In this document: piece by piece, positions 1 through 9,179 of the stretch
How the letters are laid out: every line of letters starts with the position of its first letter
Position numbering within the stretch: the stretch's first letter is position 1
DNA from: Acinetobacter sp. ANC 4204
GTDB lineage: Bacteria > Pseudomonadota > Gammaproteobacteria > Pseudomonadales > Moraxellaceae
Reading direction: 5' to 3'
DNA: 64,000 nt
NCBI RefSeq assembly: GCF_002135205.1
Contig: NZ_NEFZ01000001.1
Span: 186,001-250,000, forward strand
Translations under genes and position numbers: made by a program
Notes under the pieces: generated by a model
The model's input: the letters and a program-made list of their open reading frames with translations, nothing else
The model's database searches: none
Told to the model about the DNA's origin: nothing

Positions 1-195
1 GAGTGTGGTCAAACTACTCTTGATGAGTTGGAAGAATTGTTCCGTTACAACGATGCAATTATTCGTAGCTTAATCATCCGTCGTGAAAACGCTATCACTG
101 AAGAGTCACTATTGGCTAAGAGTGCTGAAGAAAAACGTGCGCGTAAAGCTCAACGTGAAGAAGCACAACAAGCTCAAGACTCTGCTGAAGCATAA
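1..195 (+). CDS. rpsF: 30S ribosomal protein S6, C-terminal part
   Basis: The frame opens at base 1 and reads 64 codons to TAA at 193-195. The 5' end lies outside the window. The visible part contains [19 protein letters not shown], the typical end of the S6 fold, followed by a charged Ala/Glu/Lys/Gln-rich tail. S6 binds S18 on the platform of the 30S subunit. The next gene, rpsR, starts 11 bases downstream behind an AGGAGA ribosome-binding site, the conserved rpsF-rpsR-rplI order. Identification rests on the tail and this order. Confidence 0.93.
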   Translation, partial: ECGQTTLDELEELFRYNDAIIRSLIIRRENAITEESLLAKSAEEKRARKAQREEAQQAQDSAEA

Positions 196-206
196 GGAGA
201 ACATCA

Positions 207-434
207 ATGGCACGTTTTTACCGTCGTCGCAAGTTCTGCCGCTTTACAGCTGAGAACGTTACGTACATCGACTACAAAGATATCGACACTTTAAAACAGT
301 ACATCACTGAAAACGGCAAGATTGTTCCTAGCCGTATTACAGGTACTAAAGCTCGTTACCAACGTCAATTAGCGCTTGCTATTAAACAAGCTCGCTACTT
401 GTCTTTGATCCCTTACACTGACAATCATAAGTGA
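207..434 (+). CDS. rpsR: 30S ribosomal protein S18
   Basis: This 75-residue protein begins [13 protein letters not shown] and contains [12 protein letters not shown] and [11 protein letters not shown], the conserved core of bacterial S18, at the normal family length. S18 is the partner of S6 in the 30S platform. ATG follows AAGGAGAACATCA, a strong ribosome-binding site. It lies between rpsF and rplI and is almost certainly co-transcribed with them. Confidence 0.97.
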   Translation: MARFYRRRKFCRFTAENVTYIDYKDIDTLKQYITENGKIVPSRITGTKARYQRQLALAIKQARYLSLIPYTDNHK

Positions 435-443
435 GGTTGAGCT

Positions 444-890
444 GTGGATATTATCTTATTACAACGCATTAAAAACCTTGGTAAATTAGGCGATAAAGTT
501 TCAGTTAAAGCTGGTTACGGCCGTAACTACCTTATCCCTCAAGGTCAAGCAGTTGCAGCTACTGAAGCTAACACTGCTGCTTTTGAAGCTCGTCGTGCTG
601 AACTTGAGAAACAAGAAGCTGAAATTTTAGCTGCTGCTCAAGCACGTGCTGACCAATTGAACGAAGTTAACATCGTGATCACTGCTAAAGCTGGTGACGA
701 AGGTAAACTATTCGGTTCTATCGGTACTCGTGACATCGCTGACGCATTAACAAATGCTGGTCTTACAGTTGACCGTGCAGAAGTTCGTTTACCGAACGGT
801 GCACTTCGTCACACTGGCGAATTCAACATCGCAATCCAATTGCACCATGATGTTGTTGCTGAAGTTCTCGTTACTATCGTATCTGAGTAA
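444..890 (+). CDS. rplI: 50S ribosomal protein L9
   Basis: A 148-residue protein. The N-terminal domain ([32 protein letters not shown], described here by its ends) binds 23S rRNA; a long Ala/Glu-rich helix covers about residues 40-75, and the C-terminal domain contains [16 protein letters not shown]. The length is normal for L9. The start codon is GTG at 444, preceded by a GAGG Shine-Dalgarno; there is no in-frame ATG at the N terminus. It is the last gene of the rpsF-rpsR-rplI operon and is followed by a strong terminator. Confidence 0.96.
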   Translation: MDIILLQRIKNLGKLGDKVSVKAGYGRNYLIPQGQAVAATEANTAAFEARRAELEKQEAEILAAAQARADQLNEVNIVITAKAGDEGKLFGSIGTRDIADALTNAGLTVDRAEVRLPNGALRHTGEFNIAIQLHHDVVAEVLVTIVSE

Positions 891-900
891 TTTCTTGCAA

Positions 901-934
901 AAAAAAGAGCATGCCTTGGCATGCTCTTTTTTTA
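901..934 (+). terminator. Rho-independent terminator after rplI
   Basis: A near-perfect hairpin, AAGAGCATGCC against GGCATGCTCTT, is followed by a T run. It lies ten bases past the rplI stop and closes the ribosomal protein operon before dnaB. Confidence 0.9.
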
Positions 935-1154
935 TCTCTATCAAAAAGCCATTTTTTACACAGTCCTATTTAGGCTTCCAAAATCCATTTTTAACATGAT
1001 GGTTTTTATCCATAACACAGTTTTTCAATTCAACACACAGCACGCACATTTTTTGGTAAAGTGCATATTGCTGATCAACTGAAAGTTTTAAAAAAAATTT
1101 CAGTGAAATTGACTTTTGTTTCAACATTTACTGCATTAAAAATCAGGGCGTTAT

Positions 1155-2600
1155 ATGTCACAGGCGACTGCCACTGCTCAAAAGAGCTCATCGAAACAAG
1201 ACAATAAACCGAATGAGTCAGGGCAACTGAAAGAATTCCGCACGCCTCCGCACAATTTAGCATTAGAGCAAGCTGTTCTTGCCGCGCTAATGACGGTTGC
1301 TGAGTCCTTTGAACAAGTCGGCGATGTACTTACTGAAAATGACTTCTATGCAACACGCCACAAGTATATTTTCCGTGCAATTGCACAACTTTCTAAAGAC
1401 AGCTCCCCCTATGACGCTGTTTTAGTGCATGATTGGCTCACCACACAAAACCTACTCGATGCTGTAGGCGGTGAAGAATATCTAATGCAACTGATGGCAG
1501 ACTCCCCTTCCAGTTTCTATAACATGGAAACTTATGCCACCAAGATTAAAGAGTTTTCAACTTTACGCAGCATGATTAAAGTCAGCTCTGAGATTCTACA
1601 AAATGCCTATGACACCAAAGGTCGTAGTGTCAGTGAAATTTTAGATTTGGCAGAAACCAATATTTTCTCATTGGCTGAGCAACACAATAACAATGCGAAG
1701 GCACAAGGCCCGAAAGCTATCAACACCGTTGTAGCAGATGTTTTTGATAAGTTAAATGAACTGTCTCAGATGGAAGGTAGCATCACTGGTTTAACCACAG
1801 GTTTTGTTGAACTAGACAATAAAACATCAGGTATGCAAGCAGGAGACTTGATCATTGTCGCAGCACGTCCCTCAATGGGTAAAACCACCTTTGCAATGAA
1901 TTTAGTGGAAAGTGTGCTATTTAATAATGACTTACCTGCTCTGGTTTATTCCATGGAAATGCCAGCAGATTCGATTGCTATGCGTTTGATTTCTTCTTAT
2001 GGGAAAGTGCATCAAGGGCATTTGCGTGCGGGCAAACTTGATGGGGATGAATGGTCTAAAGTTACGGGCACTATTTTGCAACTGCAAGAAAAAAAGCTCT
2101 ATATTGATGACTCCTCTGCACTTCCCCCAACAGAAGTTCGTGCGCGTGCACGTCGTATTGCGAAACAGCACGATGGTAAATTGGGCTGTATCATGGTCGA
2201 CTATTTACAGTTGATGAAAGTGCCTGGCATGGGTGATAACCGCGTAGGCGAGATTTCGGAAATTTCACGAAGCTTAAAAGCCCTAGCCAAAGAAATGATG
2301 TGCCCTGTGATCGCACTATCTCAGCTTAACCGTTCTCTTGAGAACCGTCCCAACAAGCGCCCCGTAATGTCGGATTTACGTGAATCTGGTGCGATCGAGC
2401 AGGATGCCGACTTAATCATGTTCATTTACCGTGACGAAGTCTATAACAAAGAGTCCAAAGAAGCAGGCACAGCGGAAATCATTATTGGTAAACAGCGTAA
2501 CGGACCTATTGGTACCGTGCGACTTGCCTTTGAAGGCCAATATACCCGCTTTAGTAATCTATCCCCTGAGTTTTATGCTCAGTACGATGATGAAGAATAG
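1155..2600 (+). CDS. dnaB: Replicative DNA helicase DnaB
   Basis: This 481-residue protein is the hexameric helicase that unwinds DNA at the replication fork and recruits primase. The N-terminal domain (about residues 25-130) begins with PPHNLALEQAVLAALM. The RecA-like C-terminal domain has a Walker A motif ARPSMGKTT near residue 240, a Walker B region MVDYLQLM near 348 and SDLRESGAIEQDADLI near 410. No intein or insertion is seen; the length is normal. ATG at 1155 has AGGG seven bases upstream. The gene stands alone behind the rplI terminator and is followed 41 bases later by alr, the usual order in Acinetobacter. Confidence 0.97.
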   Translation: MSQATATAQKSSSKQDNKPNESGQLKEFRTPPHNLALEQAVLAALMTVAESFEQVGDVLTENDFYATRHKYIFRAIAQLSKDSSPYDAVLVHDWLTTQNLLDAVGGEEYLMQLMADSPSSFYNMETYATKIKEFSTLRSMIKVSSEILQNAYDTKGRSVSEILDLAETNIFSLAEQHNNNAKAQGPKAINTVVADVFDKLNELSQMEGSITGLTTGFVELDNKTSGMQAGDLIIVAARPSMGKTTFAMNLVESVLFNNDLPALVYSMEMPADSIAMRLISSYGKVHQGHLRAGKLDGDEWSKVTGTILQLQEKKLYIDDSSALPPTEVRARARRIAKQHDGKLGCIMVDYLQLMKVPGMGDNRVGEISEISRSLKALAKEMMCPVIALSQLNRSLENRPNKRPVMSDLRESGAIEQDADLIMFIYRDEVYNKESKEAGTAEIIIGKQRNGPIGTVRLAFEGQYTRFSNLSPEFYAQYDDEE

Positions 2601-2641
2601 TTAATGCTTCATCATCGCCTTTCCATGACCCTGTAGGAGTA

Positions 2642-3721
2642 ATGAGGGTGCGTCAAGCAACAGTTTATATTGACAGTACAGCACTGCAATATAATTTAAA
2701 CCGTGTCAAACAACTTGCCCCAAACGCGAAAATCGTCAGCATGGTCAAAGCCAATGCTTATGGACACGGAGTCAAAGACTGTTTAGCAGCCTTAAGTGAA
2801 ACAGACGCCTTTGGAGTCGCCTGTTTAGAAGAAGCACTGGAAATTCGTGCACTCGGTTTTGAGCAACCGATTACCCTGATTGAAGGGGTTTTCACGGCCG
2901 ATGAAATGTCGAGTGTCATCGAACAAAAGCTTGAATGCGTAATTCACCATCCACAGCAAGTCGATTGGTTACTCGCGCATAAAACTGCATATATCGAAAA
3001 CAAGCTTAAAGTATGGGTCAAACTCAACAGCGGTATGAACCGTTTAGGTTTTAAAGTTGCTGAAATTATAGATGTCATCAACACACTGAAAGCCGAAGGC
3101 TTTACATGTGTACTGGCTATGCACTTTGCGAATGCTGATAGCGAGCAGCACCCACTGAATGACCAACAGCGAGAACAATTCCTACAGGTTAAAAATGCCT
3201 GTGCTCCGATCCTCGCATCTTGTTGTAATTCGGCTGCTATTTTTAAATGGCCAGAACTTAATTTTGATTTTGTCCGTCCAGGCATCATGCTTTATGGCGC
3301 ATCGCCTTTTGCCGATAAAAATGCACATGACTTGGACTTAAAACCTGTTATGACTTTCACAGCAGAAATCATTGCATTGAATATCATTCAAGCAGGTGAA
3401 GCAGTTGGTTATGGTTCACATTTTGTCGCAAACAACAAAACTGAGCTGGCTATTGTGTCTATTGGTTATGGTGATGGCTACCCACGTGCATTTCCAAAGC
3501 AAAACTATGTTGCCATTAAAGGACAAACTGTCCCAGTGGTTGGACGTGTGGCGATGGACATGATTGCCATTGACGTGACTGGACTCAATGCTCAATTAGG
3601 CGCAAAAGTTGAACTTTGGGGCAATACCCGTTTAGTCGATGAAGTAGCTGAAGCCAATGGAACCATTGGTTATGAGTTGCTTTGCCGTTTAAGTAACCGC
3701 CCTACCCGCAAGCAAATCTAA
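2642..3721 (+). CDS. alr: Alanine racemase
   Basis: A 359-residue PLP enzyme that interconverts L- and D-alanine, supplying D-Ala for peptidoglycan. The PLP-binding lysine lies in MVKANAYGHG (Lys36). The second catalytic residue, the tyrosine of the C-terminal beta domain, lies in AVGYGSHF near residue 256, and SIGYGDGYPR follows. The MAMDMI-like segment VAMDMIAIDV near 305 is also typical. The start at 2642 (ATG AGG GTG) has TAGGAG directly upstream; a GTG two codons in is a possible alternative. The gene follows dnaB closely and ends in a strong terminator. Confidence 0.95.
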   Translation: MRVRQATVYIDSTALQYNLNRVKQLAPNAKIVSMVKANAYGHGVKDCLAALSETDAFGVACLEEALEIRALGFEQPITLIEGVFTADEMSSVIEQKLECVIHHPQQVDWLLAHKTAYIENKLKVWVKLNSGMNRLGFKVAEIIDVINTLKAEGFTCVLAMHFANADSEQHPLNDQQREQFLQVKNACAPILASCCNSAAIFKWPELNFDFVRPGIMLYGASPFADKNAHDLDLKPVMTFTAEIIALNIIQAGEAVGYGSHFVANNKTELAIVSIGYGDGYPRAFPKQNYVAIKGQTVPVVGRVAMDMIAIDVTGLNAQLGAKVELWGNTRLVDEVAEANGTIGYELLCRLSNRPTRKQI

Positions 3722-3722
3722 C

Positions 3723-3754
3723 AAAAAAGCCCAAGTTAAAACTTGGGCTTTTTT
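3723..3754 (+). terminator. Rho-independent terminator after alr
   Basis: The inverted repeat AAGCCCAAGTT / AACTTGGGCTT is followed by T6 and preceded by A6, starting two bases after the alr stop codon. Confidence 0.9.
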
Positions 3755-3761
3755 CAGTGCG

Positions 3762-4034
3762 AACCATCATCAGCCTGAGCATCATCAAGATCTTGCAACA
3801 ACTAAACAATTTACTGTTGGTGCATGGTCTGTGGGGCAAATTAAGTAGAACTCATCTCATACATTTTGTGATGTACACGCTTCAGGTGTTACAGATACTT
3901 CATGCCTCAAGCCTGAAAATGTCTTGCCTGTATGGGTTTTACCTCAAAGACCTTGATATCTTTATGGCTGGGGTGCTTTTAATAATTTTGACATTAATCA
4001 TCATAAAACAACGTCATCACCTACTAAGTATTAA
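3762..4034 (+). pseudogene. Decayed reading frame downstream of alr, unidentified
   Basis: The forward frame that starts with AAC at 3762 looks protein-like but has in-frame stops at 3846-3848 (TAG) and 3954-3956 (TGA) before TAA at 4032-4034. Recognisable stretches are HHQDLATTKQFTVGAWSVGQ, DVHASGVTDTSCLKPENVLP and YGWGAFNNFDINHH. No start codon or ribosome-binding site is visible, so the 5' end seems lost at the alr terminator. A 94-codon open frame over the same bases in another register (3757-4041) has no protein-like character and is taken as an artefact. The original function is not recognised; the pseudogene reading itself is tentative. Confidence 0.35.
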
Positions 4035-4219
4035 AAAATAATGCTGATCTACATCGTAAAGAACAACCAAAACATCCAACAACGCATTAAAATTGCGCGC
4101 TTGCTTTAAAATATCTCAAACATCTTAAAACAGCTGTACATGACTTGAAGTTGAAATACTTGCATAGAAAATTTGCCGCATAAACTTCTACAAGTTTCTA
4201 TTTTTAATACCGAGGACTA

Positions 4220-4954
4220 TTATTCTAAATAGTCATCTGTAGGTTTTGCCAGTTCTTGCAACCCTTTTCTTAAAGTGTCTGACCATTGCTTACTGATACT
4301 TGAAAAGTACGGATCCTCTTCGTAAATCCTTTTACCTACAGGAACATGCAGACTATCTTTTTTATATACCAATGCGTCTAAGGGTAAGCCAACAGAGACG
4401 TTAGAGCGTAAGGTCGAATCAAACGAAATGAGACTACATCGTACGGCCTCATCTAAAGGCATGTCATAACGTAGCGCGCGGTCTAAAATTGGTTTGCCAT
4501 ACTTACTTTCACCAATTTGAAAATAAGGGGTATCTTTCGTTGCACAAATAAAGTTACCTTGTGGGTAAATATTATAAAGTTGCATTTCTGCACCTTTAAT
4601 TTGCCCGCCGACCAATAAACTACAGTAATAATTACTTTGTTCCTGCGTGTCTGAGGTCACATCTGCCAAGACCTTTTTTAAGGTATGCCCAACCAGCTCT
4701 GCGGCCTCAAACATAGTGTTGACACTATATAAATTGGGTTCTTGGCTTAACTCCAAATGATTTTTTAGATGTCCTATCACAGCTTGGGTTGTGGCTAAGT
4801 TTCCAGAGGTCTGAATGGCAATAAATCGTTCACCCTCAATCCCAAAGGTATACAGCTTTCTAAACACTGATATATGGTCTACGCCCGCATTGGTACGTGT
4901 ATCACTAATAAAAACCAAACCATCTTGAAGACGAAGAGCACAACAATAGGTCAT
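4220..4954 (-). CDS. Anbu, proteasome-type peptidase
   Basis: This 244-residue protein belongs to the Anbu family (ancestral beta-subunit, related to HslV and the 20S proteasome). It begins MTYCCALRLQDGLVFISD; Thr2, exposed after loss of Met1, is the expected catalytic N-terminal threonine, and SDTRTNAGVD follows as in the family. ATG has AAGGAT eight bases upstream. It is the last gene of a reverse operon: ATP-grasp, alpha-E, transglutaminase, Anbu. This set is known from comparative genomics and has been proposed to make and process a peptide modification or small peptide; the true substrate is not established. No unfoldase ATPase gene is nearby. Confidence 0.88.
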   Translation of the reverse strand: MTYCCALRLQDGLVFISDTRTNAGVDHISVFRKLYTFGIEGERFIAIQTSGNLATTQAVIGHLKNHLELSQEPNLYSVNTMFEAAELVGHTLKKVLADVTSDTQEQSNYYCSLLVGGQIKGAEMQLYNIYPQGNFICATKDTPYFQIGESKYGKPILDRALRYDMPLDEAVRCSLISFDSTLRSNVSVGLPLDALVYKKDSLHVPVGKRIYEEDPYFSSISKQWSDTLRKGLQELAKPTDDYLE

Positions 4955-4977
4955 AGAACATCCTTTTCAGCTAAACC

Positions 4978-5757
4978 TTAACAACTTAAAACTTGTACAA
5001 TGGAATGCATAGATTCCACTCCACCTTTTTCACGTACACCGCGAACGGGTGCAACATCCCAGTAATCACGTCCAATAGCCACATAAATATGCGACTGCGG
5101 TCTAAATAATTGATTACTGGTGTCAAAACAATACCATACATCATCAATATACACCTCTGCCCATGCGTGACTGGCGAGGTGCGAAGTTTCAGGTACATGT
5201 AAATAACCCGAAACATAACGTACTGGCAAGCCTAAATGCTTACACATCGCAATAAAAACATGACTATGGTCCTGACATACGCCTTGCTGACCATTAAATG
5301 CATCAATTGCAGATGTATGTACCGACGTTTCTGCAGCTACATAAGGAATATGCCCCAAAATTGCATTGGATAGTTGCATTAAATTTTCACGATTAACTGT
5401 CGGCACATACTGATGTGCAAAAGCCTTCATTTCAGCATTACATTGAGTATTCGGCGTAGGCTGTAAAAATAAATTTGGGTTAAGATGATCTTGAATACCA
5501 TGCTCGGCCTGCGTGTTAATCTCAACAATACCTTGTGCCATAATAGTCAATTGTTGATAAGCTTCACGCTGTGAACTCGTGATCCAAATATTTTGAAAGG
5601 CATCTCGTTTCTCTTCACGTACTCCTGGCACACTCACATGCCAGTGGCAAACTTCCTGATGTGAATTATCCGATGGTGTCATTTTAATATATTGGATGCT
5701 ATTGCATGCAGCTTCACTGTATTGATAATGCGTCTGATGGTTGATCATAAGTCTCAT
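4978..5757 (-). CDS. Transglutaminase-like cysteine peptidase
   Basis: A 259-residue protein of the bacterial transglutaminase-like family, a papain-type fold that may hydrolyse or transfer amide bonds. The predicted triad is visible: Cys161 in QQGVCQDHSHVF, His198 in SHAWAEVYID and Asp212 in YCFDTSN. The N-terminal domain (MRLMINHQTHYQYSE) is the usual beta domain of these proteins. No signal peptide is seen, so it is probably cytoplasmic. Its ATG overlaps the end of the alpha-E gene by four bases, indicating translational coupling, and Anbu follows 23 bases later. Confidence 0.88.
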   Translation of the reverse strand: MRLMINHQTHYQYSEAACNSIQYIKMTPSDNSHQEVCHWHVSVPGVREEKRDAFQNIWITSSQREAYQQLTIMAQGIVEINTQAEHGIQDHLNPNLFLQPTPNTQCNAEMKAFAHQYVPTVNRENLMQLSNAILGHIPYVAAETSVHTSAIDAFNGQQGVCQDHSHVFIAMCKHLGLPVRYVSGYLHVPETSHLASHAWAEVYIDDVWYCFDTSNQLFRPQSHIYVAIGRDYWDVAPVRGVREKGGVESMHSIVQVLSC

Positions 5758-6356
5758 ACATCTACCTCAAACAGTTGTTGGATATAATCACTAAAATGAT
5801 AAAAACTCATTGCATCTGGCTGTGCTTTAAGTTGTGTCCACGCTTGAGCGAGAGCAATCCACCCCATTCCTTTTAACACATCAACAATATTATCAATCTC
5901 AACCAATGTACGGTGCTTCTCTTGCTTCAGACGAATTTGCCTATCAAGCTGTTCAATCATTTGTCCTAAACTAAAAAATAAGAATACATCACTTGCTTCT
6001 GCTTCGAGCACATCCTGACATTCACCAACAACATCACAAATATAAGCTGCATTTTCTGTAGCATTTTTTATAAATTGATTTAGTTCCGCATAGGCTTTTG
6101 CCGATAAAATACCACGCAGGTCTTGCACATTGGATTTAGCATTTTGAAATTGTTGATTAAATGATGCAGGATTGCTTTGGTCTAAAATCAGTTCATTCAA
6201 CGAACAAGCATCAAAAGCAGGTAGGCAAAACGCATGTGCATAGTCCATTGCAGGTTGATCTTGTGTAAACGGAAACTGTGAACACAAATATTGAGTACGA
6301 GTTAAATAGCGTCCTAACCAAAAAATATTTTCTGCATTGGTGCTTAATAAAATCAT
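5754..6356 (-). CDS. Short alpha-E (DUF403) protein
   Basis: This 200-residue, mostly helical protein begins MILLSTNAENIFWLGRYLTRTQ; the segment ENIFWLGRYLTR is the hallmark N terminus of alpha-E proteins, which accompany COG2308 ATP-grasp genes. The family is normally a little over 300 residues, so this copy is about a third shorter, while the neighbours are full length. It ends cleanly four bases inside the transglutaminase gene, so it does not look like a random truncation. Biochemical function is unknown. Confidence 0.8.
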   Translation of the reverse strand: MILLSTNAENIFWLGRYLTRTQYLCSQFPFTQDQPAMDYAHAFCLPAFDACSLNELILDQSNPASFNQQFQNAKSNVQDLRGILSAKAYAELNQFIKNATENAAYICDVVGECQDVLEAEASDVFLFFSLGQMIEQLDRQIRLKQEKHRTLVEIDNIVDVLKGMGWIALAQAWTQLKAQPDAMSFYHFSDYIQQLFEVDV

Positions 6357-6380
6357 TCTTATACCCTCATATTTAGTTAT

Positions 6381-7931
6381 TTATGAATGTAAATTTTCTA
6401 CAACCCAAGTATCTTTAATTCCTCCTCCTTGGGATGAGTTGACCACCAGTGAACCTTCTTTCATCGCAACACGGGTTAGTCCACCAGGGACGATTTCGGT
6501 ACGATATGGGGAACTAAGTACAAAAGGTCTTAGATCAATATGGCGCTCTGAAACACCCAATTCAGTCATCGTTGGGCTAACGGAAAGCTCTAATGTAGGC
6601 TGAGCAATATATAAATGTGGCGTAGCCATGAGCTTGTCTCTGAACTGCTCAATTTGGCTTTTGCATGCTTGCGGTCCAATCAGCATACCATAGCCACCTG
6701 AGCCTTGTGCCTCTTTAACCACTAATTGCTCAAGGTTATCCAGTACATAAGCCAGATCTTGCTTGTTACGGCATTGATATGTTGGAACATTTTTTAAGAT
6801 AGGTTTTTCACCTAAATAGAATTGGATCATTTTATCGACATAAGGATAAATCGCCTTATCATCTGCGACTCCTGTGCCAGGCGCATTTGCAATCACCACG
6901 TTATGGCTGAGATAAGCCGACATTAATCCAGCTACACCTAAAGTACTGTCTGGCATAAAACATAAAGGATCAAGATAAGCATCATCCAAACGGCGGTAAA
7001 TGACATCAACACGCTGACGTCCACGAATCGTTTTCACATAGACTTTATCATGCTCAACAAAAAGATCACGTGATGTCACTAAAGGCACATCCATTTCACG
7101 AGCTAAAAAGGCATGTTCATAATAAGCACTGTTAAAACGTCCCGGTGTTAACACCACAATAAAGGGCTGATCGACATAGGCATTTTCAGCCAAAATTTCT
7201 TTGAGTAATTGTGGATATTGTTCTATGCCTAAAATATTGCTTTTTTGCATTAAATCAGGCATTAATTTTTCACTAATTTTGCGACTCTCTAGCATATAAG
7301 AGACGCCTGACGGTGTTCTTAAATTATCTTCAAGTACATAAAACTCACCCTGACCATCACGTATAATATCTATACCACTGATTTGACTGTAAATTTTACC
7401 TTTTAAGCTATGTTCATACATATGTGGCTGATACGCTTCATGTGTTAGCACTTGAAGTTCTGGAATAATCTTAGCTTTGAGAATCTCTTGTTGATGATAA
7501 ATATCATGTAAAAATAAATTTAAAGCCCTTACACGCTGTGCGGAACCCGAGGAAATTTTATTCCATTGCTGTTTCGCAATTACTCGCGGAATCAAATCGT
7601 AAGGAATAGTGCGTTCAATGCCCTCAGATTCTCCATAAACAGTAAAAGTAATACCTTCATATAAAAAATGTTGCTTTGCGACTTGGTTTAATCCTTCAAG
7701 TTCTTTTAAGTTGTACTGTGACAACCATTGCTCAATCCGTACACAGGCATCGCCTGACATCGCGTTATCGTCCGTCATTTCGTTAAAGAAATTTGACGTC
7801 ATTTGATGGAATAATCCAACAGATTGGCTCGATAAGCGATCTTGAGAGTCGATCGGGTTCAATACAGGTTGGTCTAGGTTGTAGCCTTCCAACATCGTAT
7901 TCACATTTGTATCTTTATCTTCTTTAAACAT
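6381..7931 (-). CDS. Circularly permuted type 2 ATP-grasp protein
   Basis: A 516-residue member of COG2308 (circularly permuted ATP-grasp plus a DUF404/407 region). Family features include DLIPRVI and SGIDIIRDGQGEFYVLED, GVSYMLESRKI, FNSAYYEHAFLAREM, VDVIYRRLDDAYLDPL, NAPGTGVADDK and VVKEAQGSGGYGM, which together give the nucleotide and metal-binding regions. ATP-grasp enzymes join a carboxylate to an amine, so this one is predicted to form a peptide or amide bond. It is the first gene of the Anbu operon, with 24 bases to alpha-E. The promoter should lie in 7932-8170, shared with the divergent WYL regulator. Confidence 0.9.
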   Translation of the reverse strand: MFKEDKDTNVNTMLEGYNLDQPVLNPIDSQDRLSSQSVGLFHQMTSNFFNEMTDDNAMSGDACVRIEQWLSQYNLKELEGLNQVAKQHFLYEGITFTVYGESEGIERTIPYDLIPRVIAKQQWNKISSGSAQRVRALNLFLHDIYHQQEILKAKIIPELQVLTHEAYQPHMYEHSLKGKIYSQISGIDIIRDGQGEFYVLEDNLRTPSGVSYMLESRKISEKLMPDLMQKSNILGIEQYPQLLKEILAENAYVDQPFIVVLTPGRFNSAYYEHAFLAREMDVPLVTSRDLFVEHDKVYVKTIRGRQRVDVIYRRLDDAYLDPLCFMPDSTLGVAGLMSAYLSHNVVIANAPGTGVADDKAIYPYVDKMIQFYLGEKPILKNVPTYQCRNKQDLAYVLDNLEQLVVKEAQGSGGYGMLIGPQACKSQIEQFRDKLMATPHLYIAQPTLELSVSPTMTELGVSERHIDLRPFVLSSPYRTEIVPGGLTRVAMKEGSLVVNSSQGGGIKDTWVVENLHS

Positions 7932-8170
7932 ACAAACCTCTCAATTATTATCGGTATGTAATACTTATGAAGCAATAACTATGCCATAGGTATGGTGATT
8001 GCTTTCTTTCATTAATTGATAAAAAGCCAAACACTTCAATTCTATTTCGCATTAAGTTGTGTCAAAAAATATAACTGAAAAAATTAAAGCAAAGCTTGCT
8101 TAAACGAGTGAGTTTTTTTATTGTGTTCTCATTCAAGTAAGTAATTTCGACTTCTATATTTTATTCCATT

Positions 8171-9172
8171 ATGTCTGCACAAGAAAAAGAAACGTCCAAT
8201 AGCCTCTACCGTCAGTGGCAAATTTTATCCCGCCTTTCTACTGGAAAATGGATGGGGACACGCGAGTTGCAAGAGATTTTGCAACGCGAAGGCATCGACA
8301 TTACTTTACGTACCATTCAACGTGATTTAAACCAAATTTCGCAACGTTTTCCTATTGAAAATAATGGTACGGTTCCTCAAGGTTGGCGCTGGCGCTCCGA
8401 TGCACCTATTCAGAGTTTACCGCACATGACCAGTTCGCAGGCGGTCACTTTTATGATGGTTGAGGAACATTTAAAACATCTGCTGCCACCAAGTTTAATT
8501 GAAGAAATGAATCCTTGGTTTGACTTGGCTCGCCGAAGTCTATCCACACAAAACAATGTGCGTCAATGGATTAACCGTGTACGCATCGTGCCTGCAACTC
8601 AACCTTTGATTCCTCCGATTGTTGAAAAATCAGCACAACAAGCCATCTACGAAGGACTACTACAAGACAAACAACTTGAATGTGTATATCAAGGCTTAAA
8701 TCAAGCTATTGAAGCAAAAACCTATACATTAAACCCACTGGCATTGGTCCAAAAAGGTGCAATTATTTATCTGATTTGTACCCGCCACGATAAAACGGAT
8801 ATCCAAACTTTCGCGCTGCACCGTTTCAAGTCAGCCACAGTTTTGAACTCTCGTGCTTTACATCCTGTTAATTTCGATATTGATGAATATATCGAATCAG
8901 GTGCTTTGGGTTTCCGTGTTGACTTCTCTAAACCCACAGAGAATGTTGCACTCACTCTGACCATGACTGAAATTGATGCGTTGTATTTGGAAGAAACCAA
9001 ACTCAGCACCAATCAAGTATTAGAACCGCTTGGAAATGGACATATTTTGGTTCATGCTACAGTACCTTTCACCTCGCAACTGGTGTGGTGGTTACGTAGC
9101 TTTGGCAATAAAATTAGCCATATTGAACCCAAAGAAGTGCGTGATGCTGTGAATCAAACAGTTACAGATTAA
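8171..9172 (+). CDS. WYL-domain transcriptional regulator
   Basis: This 333-residue protein has an N-terminal HTH domain (about residues 12-70, with TRELQEILQREGIDITLRTI described by its ends) and a central WYL domain (about 155-235, with YTLNPLALVQKGAIIYLICT), followed by a WCX-type C-terminal region. WYL domains sense ligands or nucleic acids. It diverges from the Anbu operon over a 239-base intergenic region, so control of that operon and of itself is the simple inference. In actinobacteria the WYL proteins PafB and PafC are encoded beside the proteasome, a suggestive parallel only. Confidence 0.85.
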   Translation: MSAQEKETSNSLYRQWQILSRLSTGKWMGTRELQEILQREGIDITLRTIQRDLNQISQRFPIENNGTVPQGWRWRSDAPIQSLPHMTSSQAVTFMMVEEHLKHLLPPSLIEEMNPWFDLARRSLSTQNNVRQWINRVRIVPATQPLIPPIVEKSAQQAIYEGLLQDKQLECVYQGLNQAIEAKTYTLNPLALVQKGAIIYLICTRHDKTDIQTFALHRFKSATVLNSRALHPVNFDIDEYIESGALGFRVDFSKPTENVALTLTMTEIDALYLEETKLSTNQVLEPLGNGHILVHATVPFTSQLVWWLRSFGNKISHIEPKEVRDAVNQTVTD

Positions 9173-9179
9173 AATAAAA

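Noticed and set aside
3757..4041. 94-codon forward open frame after alr
   Set aside because: Composition is Leu/Ile-rich without domain features, there is no ribosome-binding site, and a different register over the same bases looks more protein-like.
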